Shown here one piece after another: positions 1-6,358 of a stretch of DNA of 9,319 nucleotides. A program made the translations under genes and the position numbers. Where the stretch lies: NCBI GenBank assembly GCA_017523995.1, contig JAFWUX010000233.1:1-9319 (forward strand), in the 5' to 3' direction. The stretch is from Oscillospiraceae bacterium. Its GTDB lineage: Bacteria > Bacillota_A > Clostridia > Oscillospirales > Ruminococcaceae. Under the pieces are notes generated by a model, which ran no database searches, had not been told where the DNA came from, and was given only the letters and a program-made list of their open reading frames with translations. How positions within the stretch are numbered: the first letter of the stretch is position 1; each line of letters starts with the position of its first letter.

Positions 1-504
1 CCGCATGAGCTGTTTATAAAGCCGCAGATAGAGTGCATCCCGGAAACATCGGAAATCGGTGTTCTCTGTGTTCCGTTCATGCAGGAATTCATCGGAAAAT
101 GAGAAATTGAAATGGATGCCGGAAAACAGCATCAGCTTTTTACCGTATTTCTGCTCCAGATATTCGCGGTAACTGCGCTTTGAGGAATGGTCGCCGGTGA
201 ATGCCGCGATCGGGATCTCGTCCTCGCTGTCAAAATGCGGCGGATTGCTGTAAAGCCAGAGATGCTCGCCGTTCGCCTTGAGCGTATCCCGCACCTGTGC
301 ATCCAGCGTGCCGAGCGATTCCAGTGCTTCATCAATGCTGCTGCAAACCGGTGTGACAAGCTCGATCTGATTCTCGCAGAAATCGCGTGTAATATGCGGA
401 TCATCGCCGAACGGATGCGGCGTCTGTGCAAGACTGCCGAAGCTGTCCACGCGCAGCGTTTCACGCTCAATGCCGAATTTTCCTTCAAACGAATGACTTC
501 TCAT
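1..504 (-). CDS. gshA: glutamate-cysteine ligase (GshA, or N-terminal part of a GshAB fusion), 5' portion only
   Basis: The 168 visible codons are open from an ATG at 504-502 to the left edge, so the C-terminal part lies outside the window. The product joins glutamate and cysteine with ATP to make gamma-glutamylcysteine, the first step of glutathione synthesis in the cytosol. Visible family signatures in order are FGIERETLRV (residues 10-19), a DFCENQIELVTPVCSS block (about 40-55) that binds glutamate/metal in the family, LWLYSNPP near residue 85, and YREYLEQKYGKKLMLFSGIH followed by FNFSF (about 112-136). These match the gram-positive GshAB/GshF N-terminal ligase. Whether an ATP-grasp glutathione synthetase domain follows cannot be seen. 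The start is fixed by a GGGAGGT ribosome site (511-517) six bases upstream. The gene is divergent from metK. The family is certain enough; single-domain versus fused is open. Confidence 0.85.
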   Translation of the reverse strand, partial: MRSHSFEGKFGIERETLRVDSFGSLAQTPHPFGDDPHITRDFCENQIELVTPVCSSIDEALESLGTLDAQVRDTLKANGEHLWLYSNPPHFDSEDEIPIAAFTGDHSSKRSYREYLEQKYGKKLMLFSGIHFNFSFSDEFLHERNTENTDFRCFRDALYLRLYKQLMR

Positions 505-553
505 ACGATCACCTCCCGCCGGTTCTGTTTGCATACTGATTTGCTATGCTTAT

Positions 554-582
554 ATTATAGCATATATTTCCTATCACGTCAA
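554..582 (-). promoter_or_regulatory. sigma-A promoter of the glutamate-cysteine ligase gene
   Basis: Read on the minus strand, TTGACG (582-577) and a perfect TATAAT (559-554) are separated by 17 bases, about 50 bases upstream of the start codon. A 6-bp inverted repeat (TATGCT at 545-550, AGCATA at 559-564) straddles the -10 and start-site region and could be an operator; this last point is inference. Confidence 0.8.
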
Positions 583-688
583 TAGGATATACAATACATC
601 ATGCGGATAACAGGTTATAGAATCAGGCTATACCACCAATGCCGCGAAGCTATCATCTCCGGCTATCACCGGTAATCATTTTTATGAA

Positions 689-718
689 TTGGACAACGCA
701 AGCTTTTTGCGATATAAT
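689..718 (+). promoter_or_regulatory. sigma-A promoter of metK
   Basis: TTGGAC (689-694) and TATAAT (713-718) are 18 bases apart. Transcription should begin near 725, giving a leader of about 190 nt before the metK start at 917. The length of the leader, and its structure, are what suggest control by attenuation. Confidence 0.7.
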
Positions 719-725
719 AGGCATA

Positions 726-870
726 TCTTACGGAAGGGAGCTGCTTCTCGATGAAAACGTGTTGTCGCTGTTTCTCACTTCGCAGCAACAAAATACTGAT
801 GAACCGTAGAAACAGCACTTTCATGATCTGACTGTGTACATTTGTGCGCAGCATATTTCAAGGGAAATGC
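726..870 (+). promoter_or_regulatory. structured metK leader: candidate riboswitch or attenuator of unknown class
   Basis: Three helices can be drawn by eye. P1 pairs 726-733 with 804-810 (TCTTACGG/CCGTAGA, seven pairs and one bulged T). P2 is a short hairpin at about 736-749 (GGGAG/TTCTC with wobbles). P3 pairs 760-763 and 767-770 with 783-790 (TGTT, bulge GTC, GCTG; CAGC, AACA). Together they form a three-way junction. Downstream, 851-859 (GCATATTTC) can pair with 864-870 (GAAATGC) around an AAGG loop. That pairing uses the 5' arm of the terminator at 860-889, so the two hairpins exclude each other. The gene controlled makes SAM, so SAM or a precursor is the natural ligand guess. I do not see the conserved blocks of SAM-I, nor those of T-boxes. 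Confidence 0.5.
751..831 (+). CDS. possible 26-residue Cys-rich leader peptide ORF upstream of metK
   Basis: An ATG at 751 opens 26 codons ending in TGA at 829-831. The product begins MKTCCRCF, with Cys codons at 760-765 and 769-771. These codons sit on the 5' arm of leader hairpin P3, so a ribosome stalled there would remodel the leader. The ribosome site is weak: AGGGAG at 735-740 is ten bases from the ATG. The ORF may be fortuitous; the placement of its Cys codons ahead of a sulfur-metabolism gene is the only reason to list it. Confidence 0.2.
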   Translation: MKTCCRCFSLRSNKILMNRRNSTFMI

Positions 871-897
871 ATTGCTCTGCATTTCCCTTTTTATTTT
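860..897 (+). terminator. intrinsic terminator in the metK leader
   Basis: A perfect 12-bp stem (AAGGGAAATGCA at 860-871, TGCATTTCCCTT at 878-889) encloses a six-base loop and runs straight into a T-rich tract (about 886-897). It ends just before the metK ribosome site (904-910). No complete gene of ordinary size ends upstream, so this reads as an attenuator acting on metK rather than an end-of-gene terminator. Confidence 0.85.
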
Positions 898-916
898 TAT
901 GATAAGGAGATTATTT

Positions 917-2089
917 ATGAGCAAGTATATTTTTACATCCGAATCCGTTACAGAGGGACATCCTGATAAGGTCGCAGACAAGATTTCCGATGCGATTCTT
1001 GACGCTTATCTTGCAAAAGATCCGAATGCAAGAGTTGCCGCAGAGACTGTCCTCAAAAACAATACGGTGATTCTCGCAGGTGAGATCAGTTCCTCCGCGG
1101 AAATTGATACCGAAAAGGTTGTCCGAAATGTCATCAATGAGATCGGCTTTGACGGTCACACCGCAGAAATAATCAATCTGCTTGATCGTCAGTCTCCTGA
1201 TATTGCGCAGGGTGTCGATTCGGCGTTGGAAGTCCGGGAAGAAAACGGCAGCGAGATCGGTGCCGGCGATCAGGGCATTATTTTCGGCAATGCGACCGAT
1301 GAAACACCGGAGCTTCTGCCGCTGCCAATCGCCCTTGCACACAGACTTGCTTTCCGCCTGACAGAGGTACGCAAAAACGGCACACTTCCGTACTTGCGTC
1401 CGGATGGCAAAACACAGGTTTCGGTTATTTATGAGGATGACAAAGCTGTCGGGATTGATACGATTCTGATCTCCACGCAGCATGATGAGCGTATTTCACA
1501 GGAACAGCTTCGCGCTGATCTCATTGAATATGTCATTAAGCCGGTGATCCCGCAGCAGTGGCAGAATGAGAATGTACGGATTCTGGTGAATCCGACCGGC
1601 AGATTCGTCATCGGCGGTCCGGTCGGTGACAGCGGTCTCACCGGCAGAAAGATCATTGTCGATACCTACGGCGGTGCCGCGCATCACGGCGGCGGCGCAT
1701 TCAGCGGCAAGGATTCCACAAAGGTTGACAGAAGTGCTGCGTATGCTACAAGATGGGCAGCAAAGAATATTGTAGCAGCAGGACTTGCAGAACGCGCAGA
1801 GATTCAGCTTGCCTATGCGATCGGAGTCGCCGCGCCGGTCTCGGTTTATGTCAACACCTTCGGCACCGGCACACTTCCGGATGAGGTGATTCAGGACGCA
1901 GTTTCGCAGGTTTTCGACTTCACACCCGGCGGCATCATCCGGGAACTGAATCTCCGTCAGCCCGTATTTGCACAGACTGCCGCTTACGGTCATTTCGGCA
2001 GACCGGATACCGATTTTTCATGGGAGCGCATCGACCGCGCAGAGGAACTGAAAAATGTGCTCCGTCTTTCTGTTCATGCCTCAGCGTAA
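917..2089 (+). CDS. metK: S-adenosylmethionine synthetase (methionine adenosyltransferase)
   Basis: The product has 390 residues, the usual family length, and makes S-adenosylmethionine from ATP and methionine in the cytosol as a homotetramer. Signatures visible are [12 protein letters not shown] at residues 7-18 with the catalytic His15, the first PROSITE-type motif GAGDQG at 115-120, the phosphate-loop motif GGGAFSGKD at 258-266, and [11 protein letters not shown] just after. The start at 917 is chosen because AAGGAGA (904-910) lies six bases upstream and [14 protein letters not shown] is the normal family N-terminus. An upstream in-frame ATG at 842 would add 25 residues encoded by the terminator and is rejected. 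The gene is monocistronic: it is preceded by its own promoter and attenuator and followed by a terminator. Identification is secure. Confidence 0.98.
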   Translation: MSKYIFTSESVTEGHPDKVADKISDAILDAYLAKDPNARVAAETVLKNNTVILAGEISSSAEIDTEKVVRNVINEIGFDGHTAEIINLLDRQSPDIAQGVDSALEVREENGSEIGAGDQGIIFGNATDETPELLPLPIALAHRLAFRLTEVRKNGTLPYLRPDGKTQVSVIYEDDKAVGIDTILISTQHDERISQEQLRADLIEYVIKPVIPQQWQNENVRILVNPTGRFVIGGPVGDSGLTGRKIIVDTYGGAAHHGGGAFSGKDSTKVDRSAAYATRWAAKNIVAAGLAERAEIQLAYAIGVAAPVSVYVNTFGTGTLPDEVIQDAVSQVFDFTPGGIIRELNLRQPVFAQTAAYGHFGRPDTDFSWERIDRAEELKNVLRLSVHASA

Positions 2090-2098
2090 ATAGCAATG

Positions 2099-2137
2099 AA
2101 AGCCTTGCTCTGTGTGTTTGTGAGCAAGGCTTTTCTG
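2099..2137 (+). terminator. intrinsic terminator of metK
   Basis: AAAGCCTTGCTC (2099-2110) pairs perfectly with GAGCAAGGCTTT (2122-2133) over an 11-base loop and leads into TTTTCT. It lies ten bases after the metK stop codon. Confidence 0.85.
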
Positions 2138-2146
2138 TCAAACAGA

Positions 2147-2175
2147 TTGCCTTCCAGACGAATCTGTGATATACT
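2147..2175 (+). promoter_or_regulatory. promoter of the PepT-like peptidase gene
   Basis: TTGCCT (2147-2152) and TATACT (2170-2175) are 17 bases apart, between the metK terminator and the peptidase ribosome site. It is a moderate match to the sigma-A consensus. Confidence 0.6.
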
Positions 2176-2205
2176 GATGGAAAGAATCATGATGGAGGGA
2201 TTTCG

Positions 2206-3327
2206 ATGATACCGACGATTTCGCAGGAACGGCTGACACAGGTATTTCTGGAGCTGATCGCGGTCAGTTCCGAAAGTCTGGATGAACGCAAAGCGGCTGA
2301 TCTGCTCACGCAAAAGCTGCATGAACTCGGTTTTTCTGTTGTTGAAGATAAAGCCGGAGAAAAGCTCGGCGGAAATGCCGGAAATCTGTACGGCTTTCTC
2401 AAAGGGACAATTCCCGGTGAACCGCTCCTGTTTTCAGCGCATATGGATACCGTAAAGCCGGGGCGGAATAAGAAACCGATTCTGCATGAAGACGGAATCT
2501 TTACGTCTGACGGAACGACGGTGCTCGGTGCGGATGATGCAGCGGGACTTGCGGAAATACTGGAAGGCATCCGCAGTGTACGGGAATCCGGTCTGCCGCA
2601 CCGTGATATTGAGATACTGTTTCCGGTAGCAGAGGAGATTTACATTCAGGGAAGCGGCGTGTTCGATTTTAGCCGTATCCGAGCAAAAGAAGCATATGTA
2701 CTGGATATGAGCGGCGAAGTCGGAAGTGCAGCTGTGCGTGCGCCGTCGCTGATTTCGTTTCGCGTGACTGTGAACGGCAGGGCATCTCATGCAGGATTTG
2801 CGCCGGAAAAAGGCGTTCATGCGATTGCGGCTGCGGCAGAAGCAATTGTTCACATTCCGCAGGGTCAGGCGGACGAAGAAACGACTTGCAATATCGGAAC
2901 GATTACCGGCGGTACTGCGAAAAACATTGTTCCGGAGCAATGTGTCTGCATCGGTGAGGTCAGAAGCTTTTCTCATGAAAAGGCGTTGCAATGGATCGAG
3001 ATCATCAACCGTGCCTTTGCGGATGCTGCGGAACGCTTCGGTGCATCGTTTGAAATGGAAACGCAAGAGGTTCTTCGTACATATCGTGTGCCGGACAATG
3101 CACCGGTTGTCAGCAGATTTCAGCGAGCCTGTGCAGCACTTGGGCTTTCCGGTACGCTGCGTTCCACATTCGGCGGAAGCGATAATCACAATTATCTGAA
3201 TGCCGGCATCAGCGGAATCGTGATTTCCTGCGGAATGCAGTGCGTACATTCCACAGAGGAGAATATTTCGATTCCGGAACTGATGAACGGTGCGGCGCTT
3301 GTTGCACAGCTCATCCAAGATGAATGA
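2206..3327 (+). CDS. PepT-like M20 family metallopeptidase
   Basis: The 373-residue product is a cytosolic zinc-dependent aminopeptidase/dipeptidase of the M20 clan, closest in motif pattern to the PepT-like group. Metal and catalytic positions can be read off: SAHMDTV with His79 and catalytic Asp81, GADDAAG with bridging Asp110, AEE with general base Glu143 and ligand Glu144, Asp167 in VLDMSGEVG, and a C-terminal His348 in CVHSTEE. The lid/dimerisation domain lies between about 180 and 290 (ASHAGFAPEKG, TCNIGTITGG). GGAGGG (2194-2199) six bases upstream fixes the ATG. All key residues are present, so it should be active on short peptides; the exact substrate cannot be told. It stands alone between two terminators. 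Confidence 0.88.
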   Translation: MIPTISQERLTQVFLELIAVSSESLDERKAADLLTQKLHELGFSVVEDKAGEKLGGNAGNLYGFLKGTIPGEPLLFSAHMDTVKPGRNKKPILHEDGIFTSDGTTVLGADDAAGLAEILEGIRSVRESGLPHRDIEILFPVAEEIYIQGSGVFDFSRIRAKEAYVLDMSGEVGSAAVRAPSLISFRVTVNGRASHAGFAPEKGVHAIAAAAEAIVHIPQGQADEETTCNIGTITGGTAKNIVPEQCVCIGEVRSFSHEKALQWIEIINRAFADAAERFGASFEMETQEVLRTYRVPDNAPVVSRFQRACAALGLSGTLRSTFGGSDNHNYLNAGISGIVISCGMQCVHSTEENISIPELMNGAALVAQLIQDE

Positions 3328-3360
3328 TTTGTTGTGAAGTGTATTTTTTTATAATGAGTT

Positions 3361-3394
3361 ACGGGAACCAACAAAGCGCCGGTTCCCGTTTCGT
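3361..3394 (+). terminator. likely terminator of the peptidase gene
   Basis: ACGGGAACC (3361-3369) pairs perfectly with GGTTCCCGT (3381-3389) over an 11-base loop and is followed by a weak T tract (TTCGTT). The minus-strand reading lacks a T tract, so it acts rightward if at all. Confidence 0.6.
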
Positions 3395-3459
3395 TATACC
3401 CTTTTGTCGAGATCATCTTCTCCTCCGCGGTGTGAACTGCACTCTTTTTGGAATAGGGA

Positions 3460-3474
3460 GCCCTGATTCAGGGC
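3460..3474. repeat. palindrome at the 3' end of the minus-strand cysteine-cluster gene
   Basis: GCCCTGA T TCAGGGC is a perfect 7-bp inverted repeat about one centre base, six bases beyond the minus-strand stop codon at 3481-3483. It may act as a weak terminator or mRNA 3' end, although no T run follows on the minus strand. Confidence 0.45.
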
Positions 3475-3480
3475 GTCATC

Positions 3481-4421
3481 TTAATCGCATTCAGTTGGTT
3501 CTCCGTACTTGGCAAGTATCTCGTATTTCTTATTGTTTAGTTCATCATAGAGTTTATTCTTGATTTCGTTTTTCAGCTTGAAGATATCTCTGATCGGTGC
3601 ATCGGTCGCTTTCATCGTCTTCGCTCGCGCCTTGACGGAATTCTGCATCGGTGTCGCAAAAGCATTGAATTCCTCCACTGCATGTGCTGATTCGCAGATC
3701 TGTACAATATTACAGCGATGCTGTCGGACGCGGCAGGAGAAATTGCGGACAAGCGCCGACAGCTCGTTTTTTTCTGATATGGATCGGTCATTTCCAGATA
3801 CTTTTTGCAATCCGGATTTGTGCAGCAATCATCGTTCGGCTTGCCACAGAAATAGTCTCCGCAGACGGTGCAGGTGCAAATTGCTGATCCGGTCTGCTGC
3901 AGCATATCTTGGAACATGATTAGAAAAGCATTGCAGGGGAAAACAGAGCTGTACCATGTCTGTCCGCCGATGATTTCCGCCTGAACCGGCTGAAAAAGAG
4001 AAAACTCGTCGAGATCCGGCGTTGTACCGGCAGGGAATGCAGTCAACAGTCTGCGCAACTGTTCAAAGCCGGGCTGTACCTGATCTTTCATGTGACCGCC
4101 GACCGTTTTCAGCTTGATCCTCATGATATCCTCATTATGATACAGCGCGTATTCGTAAATCGAATCCAGTAAAAATACGCAAAAAGCGCCGTTATACCCT
4201 GCATCTTTATAGTTCTGGACTGCCTCGTGCAGTCCTTTTTCTTTTGTACCCTTGCGAATCCGTTCTTCTGCCTTGTCCGCCAGATCATTGATAACCGGCA
4301 GATTCGCCGCCAAGTGGTTGATCTGCTGTATAGCTTGCGTAAAGCTGCACTCGGTTTCGGTATCGTCTGCGAGAAAATGCACGGCGTATATGCTCAGGTC
4401 AAAGCGAAATCTCAGTTTCAT
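3481..4421 (-). CDS. DUF6076-like cysteine-cluster protein, split between two frames at an A7 run
   Basis: From ATG 4421 the first frame is open for 269 codons (to 3612). The sensible C-terminal part lies in the -1 frame and ends at TAA 3481-3483; joined, they give 313 residues. Residues 182-205 hold seven cysteines (CTCTVCGDYFC...CC...C), a likely zinc ribbon. After the shift the product continues NELSALVRNF and a charged helical tail ending KYGEPTECD. The pattern recalls DUF6076 proteins of clostridia, from memory only; function is unknown. The switch falls exactly on codons 217-218 (AAA AAA, A7 at 3773-3767). A stem (GCTGTCGG/CCGACAGC) starts three bases later. This is either programmed -1 frameshifting, an indel that kills the gene, or an assembly error. 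The start has only GGAG 11 bases upstream, but the promoter ahead of it is perfect. Confidence 0.6.
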
Positions 4422-4451
4422 CGTCGGTAATTCTCCACGTTTTTTACTCTC

Positions 4452-4480
4452 ATTATACGTTTTCAGAGGACGTTTGTCAA
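4452..4480 (-). promoter_or_regulatory. perfect consensus sigma-A promoter of the cysteine-cluster gene
   Basis: On the minus strand TTGACA (4480-4475) and TATAAT (4457-4452) match the consensus at all twelve positions with the ideal 17-base spacer, about 30 bases ahead of the start codon. Such a strong promoter in front of a frame-split gene argues that the gene is, or recently was, expressed. Confidence 0.85.
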
Positions 4481-4538
4481 GGAAAAATCCAATAATAAAC
4501 TAGTTTTTATTTCTGAAATCAAATTGTTTTCTAGTTTT

Positions 4539-4581
4539 ACACGGAAACGTGTTTGCAAAAATCGGAGGAATGCGCTACACT
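4539..4581 (+). promoter_or_regulatory. promoter and operator-like palindrome of the ATPase operon
   Basis: TTGCAA (4553-4558) and TACACT (4576-4581) are 17 bases apart, a moderate promoter for the rightward operon. Directly upstream is a 14-bp palindrome ACACG GAAA CGTGT (4539-4552) abutting the -35. It is placed where a repressor or activator would act; the excisionase-type HTH protein of this operon is one candidate. Nearby, CTAGTTTT occurs twice, 31 bases apart (4500 and 4531). Confidence 0.45.
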
Positions 4582-4662
4582 GGATAGTAGAGCACACAGC
4601 TCTGAAAAAATACAGTGAGCTGCCGCAACAATTCGTTCGTGCAGCGGAAAGGAGGCATCAAC

Positions 4663-4725
4663 ATGAGCAGGGACAGTCCGCAGATCGCAGTTTTGCAAAC
4701 AACACAGAAAGGAGGGGTTCAATGA
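4663..4725 (+). CDS. 20-residue leader ORF translationally coupled to the AAA ATPase
   Basis: ATG 4663 opens 20 codons ending in TGA 4723-4725, which overlaps the ATPase start codon as ATGA. Its ribosome site AAAGGAGG (4648-4655), seven bases upstream, is among the best in the window, so translation is likely. The product has no recognisable domain. Coupling would make ATPase synthesis depend on translation of this leader. It could also be the remnant of a longer gene; the tail QKGGVQ faintly resembles a ParA-type QKGGVGKT loop, probably by chance. Confidence 0.4.
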   Translation: MSRDSPQIAVLQTTQKGGVQ

Positions 4726-5774
4726 CAGATGAAAAGACAATGCAGCAGGACATTCCGCTGAAACTGATTCACATGGACGAGATAGAGGCGACCGATACGC
4801 ACTGGCTCTGGTATCCGTACATCCCATACGGCAAGATCACGATCATTCAGGGCGATCCCGGCGAAGGCAAGACAACGCTGGTGCTGCATCTTGCTGCGGA
4901 GCTGACGCGTGGTAAAATGATCAGCTCTGAGGAACAGCTGGAGCCGGTTACGGTGATCTATCAGACAGCGGAGGATGGCTTGGCAGATACGATCAAGCCA
5001 CGCCTGATTGCCGCAAATGCCGATTGCTAAAAGGTTCTCGTGATTGATGAAACGGAACAATGCGTTTCGATGACAGACGGCAGACTGGAAGCCGCAATTC
5101 AGCAGACCGATGCAAAGCTCGTGATCCTTGATCCGATTCAGGCGTATCTCGGTGCAACGGTGGATATGCACCGGGCAAATGAAGTCCGACCGATCATGTC
5201 GCACCTTGCCGGTATCGCGGAGAAATACGGTTGTGCAATCGTCCTGATCGGTCACATGAACAAGTCTTCAGGGCAGAAAGCATCGTATCGCGGGCTCGGA
5301 AGCATCGACTTTGCAGCGGCTGCGCGGAGTGTTCTGATCGTGGCGCGGGACAAGGAGAATCCGCAAGTGCGTGTCATGATTCATGCAAAGAGCAGTCTTG
5401 CGCCGGAAGGCAAGCCGGTTGCGTTTGAACTGGACGCAGACAATGGGTTTCGCTTCATCGGAGAATATGACGGTGACCCGAGCGAACTGCTCTCTGGTTA
5501 CGGCGGAAAGAAGAAAGGAAAACTTGCGGAACAGCTACTTCTGCATGAACTGAGAGAAGGAGCAAAATCGCAGAAAGAGATACTTGCAAGAGCGGAGGAA
5601 TGCGGCATTTCCAAGCACACGATGGTTGCAGCAAAGAAGACGCTCGGCGTGCAGTCTGAGAAAAAGGCAGACGGCTGGTATTGGTCGCTGCCGGACGGCA
5701 ATGATGCAAGGATGCAAGAGTGCAAAGACAACGAAAGTTTGCATCCTTGCACGCTTGAACAGGGAGGGGTATGA
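4722..5774 (+). pseudogene. RepA/RecA-like AAA ATPase (hexameric helicase type) interrupted by an in-frame TAA
   Basis: Read through, the frame encodes 350 residues of an AAA_25/RepA-like ATPase of the sort carried next to mobilization genes on plasmids and integrative elements. Visible are Walker A GDPGEGKTT (44-52), YQTAEDGL, Walker B KLVILDPIQAYLG with Asp137, the sensor-like IGHMNKSSG (about 176-184), and a C-terminal winged-helix-like segment (about 285-345, KSQKEILARAEECGISKHTM). Codon 103 is TAA (5028-5030), directly before KVLVIDE, where a sense codon such as TCA or GAA is expected. No frame change occurs and the protein resumes perfectly. A GTG at 5040 with AAAAGG before it could restart translation, giving separate Walker A and Walker B halves. 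The start at 4722 has AAAGGAGGGG (4708-4717). Otherwise this is a very recent pseudogene. Confidence 0.8.
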
Positions 5775-5776
5775 AC

Positions 5777-6034
5777 ATGAAGAGAACAAAAAGCGAAATC
5801 ATGGCTGAAATCATCGCGCTGATCGGTCAGCTTGCAAACGATGAGGAAGAGACGACTCCGGTCGAGATGCTGACGATCAAGGAATGCACCGGCGTCATTC
5901 ACGGGCTTTCTGAGCATACCGTTCGGCAGCTGATTGCGCAGGGCAAGCTGCCGAGCATCCGAACCGGTCAGGGTGTGCGCGGCAAGATTCTGGTCAACAA
6001 AGCCGACCTGCTCGCGTATTTCACGGGGGTATAA
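5777..6034 (+). CDS. excisionase-family helix-turn-helix DNA-binding protein
   Basis: The 85-residue protein has an acidic N-terminal helix and then an HTH_17/MerR-like excisionase domain (about residues 32-83): MLTIKECTGVI, SEHTVRQLIAQGKLPSIRTG, and a wing ending KILVNKADLLAYF. Proteins of this type bind element ends as excision factors, or act as regulators, in mobile elements. An earlier in-frame ATG at 5771 overlaps the ATPase stop as ATGA. However, GGGAGGGG (5762-5769) is only one base from that ATG and seven from the ATG at 5777, so I prefer the latter. It is the second complete cistron of the operon. The fold is clear; excisionase versus repressor role is not. Confidence 0.8.
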   Translation: MKRTKSEIMAEIIALIGQLANDEEETTPVEMLTIKECTGVIHGLSEHTVRQLIAQGKLPSIRTGQGVRGKILVNKADLLAYFTGV

Positions 6035-6038
6035 CGAA

Positions 6039-6149
6039 ATGGGACAGAGAATTCCGAGGAACGCGCTGCCGTTGTATCTGCCGCGGAACCATGTGAACAG
6101 CCTGCTGGCGACACTTGATCTCATCATTCGTGCGGATGAGAAAAACTAA
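6039..6149 (+). CDS. small 36-residue operon protein, function unknown
   Basis: The ATG at 6039 is four bases after the HTH gene stop, and the TAA (6147-6149) touches the next start at 6150. The sequence begins MGQRIPRNALPLYLPRNH and ends in DLIIRADEKN. A GGGGG run (6025-6029) nine bases upstream serves as ribosome site. Tight packing in the operon supports it as a real gene rather than a gap. No domain is recognised. Confidence 0.6.
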   Translation: MGQRIPRNALPLYLPRNHVNSLLATLDLIIRADEKN

Positions 6150-6353
6150 ATGGCAGTATCCGCGCAGAAACTCAAGGACAAGATTCTGCGGTACGGCAAG
6201 GCGTTTCAGTTGAACGGTGAAGACTGCGTGTCAGTTCTCCTTTTTCAGAACGAAATCCTCCCGCTGCTGAAAATCCTGCTGTTGATCGTATCGGTCAAGA
6301 TTGATGCAGCGCGGGATTATTACCCGATCATCGAACACAAAAAGAAAGGATGA
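6150..6353 (+). CDS. small 67-residue operon protein with a hydrophobic segment, function unknown
   Basis: The gene starts on the base after the preceding stop codon and its own TGA overlaps ATG 6350 (ATGA). The product is basic at the start (AVSAQKLKDKILRYGKAF). It has a strongly hydrophobic stretch at about residues 28-50 (VLLFQNEILPLLKILLLIVS) that could span or lie on the membrane, and ends EHKKKG. Its ribosome site is weak, so translation probably depends on coupling to the gene before it. No family is recognised. Confidence 0.6.
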   Translation: MAVSAQKLKDKILRYGKAFQLNGEDCVSVLLFQNEILPLLKILLLIVSVKIDAARDYYPIIEHKKKG

Positions 6354-6358
6354 GTGCA

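Noticed and set aside
187..585. 132-codon plus-strand open frame over the left gene
   Set aside because: It is antisense to the glutamate-cysteine ligase, whose motifs are clear. It has no ribosome site and its product resembles nothing I know.
726..810. SAM-I (S-box) riboswitch or T-box in the metK leader
   Set aside because: The conserved S-box core and the T-box TGGNACCGCG segment are not present. A partial GATGAAAAC match alone is not enough.
842..916. 25-codon N-terminal extension of MetK
   Set aside because: It would be encoded by the leader terminator and lacks a ribosome site. The ATG at 917 has both a good site and the family N-terminus.
2434..3318. 294-codon minus-strand open frame
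   Set aside because: It is antisense to the PepT-like peptidase, which has all catalytic residues. This is a shadow frame.
4524..4721. 66-codon upstream extension of the ATPase
   Set aside because: It spans the promoter and the leader ORF and has no ribosome site. The ATG at 4722 has an excellent one.
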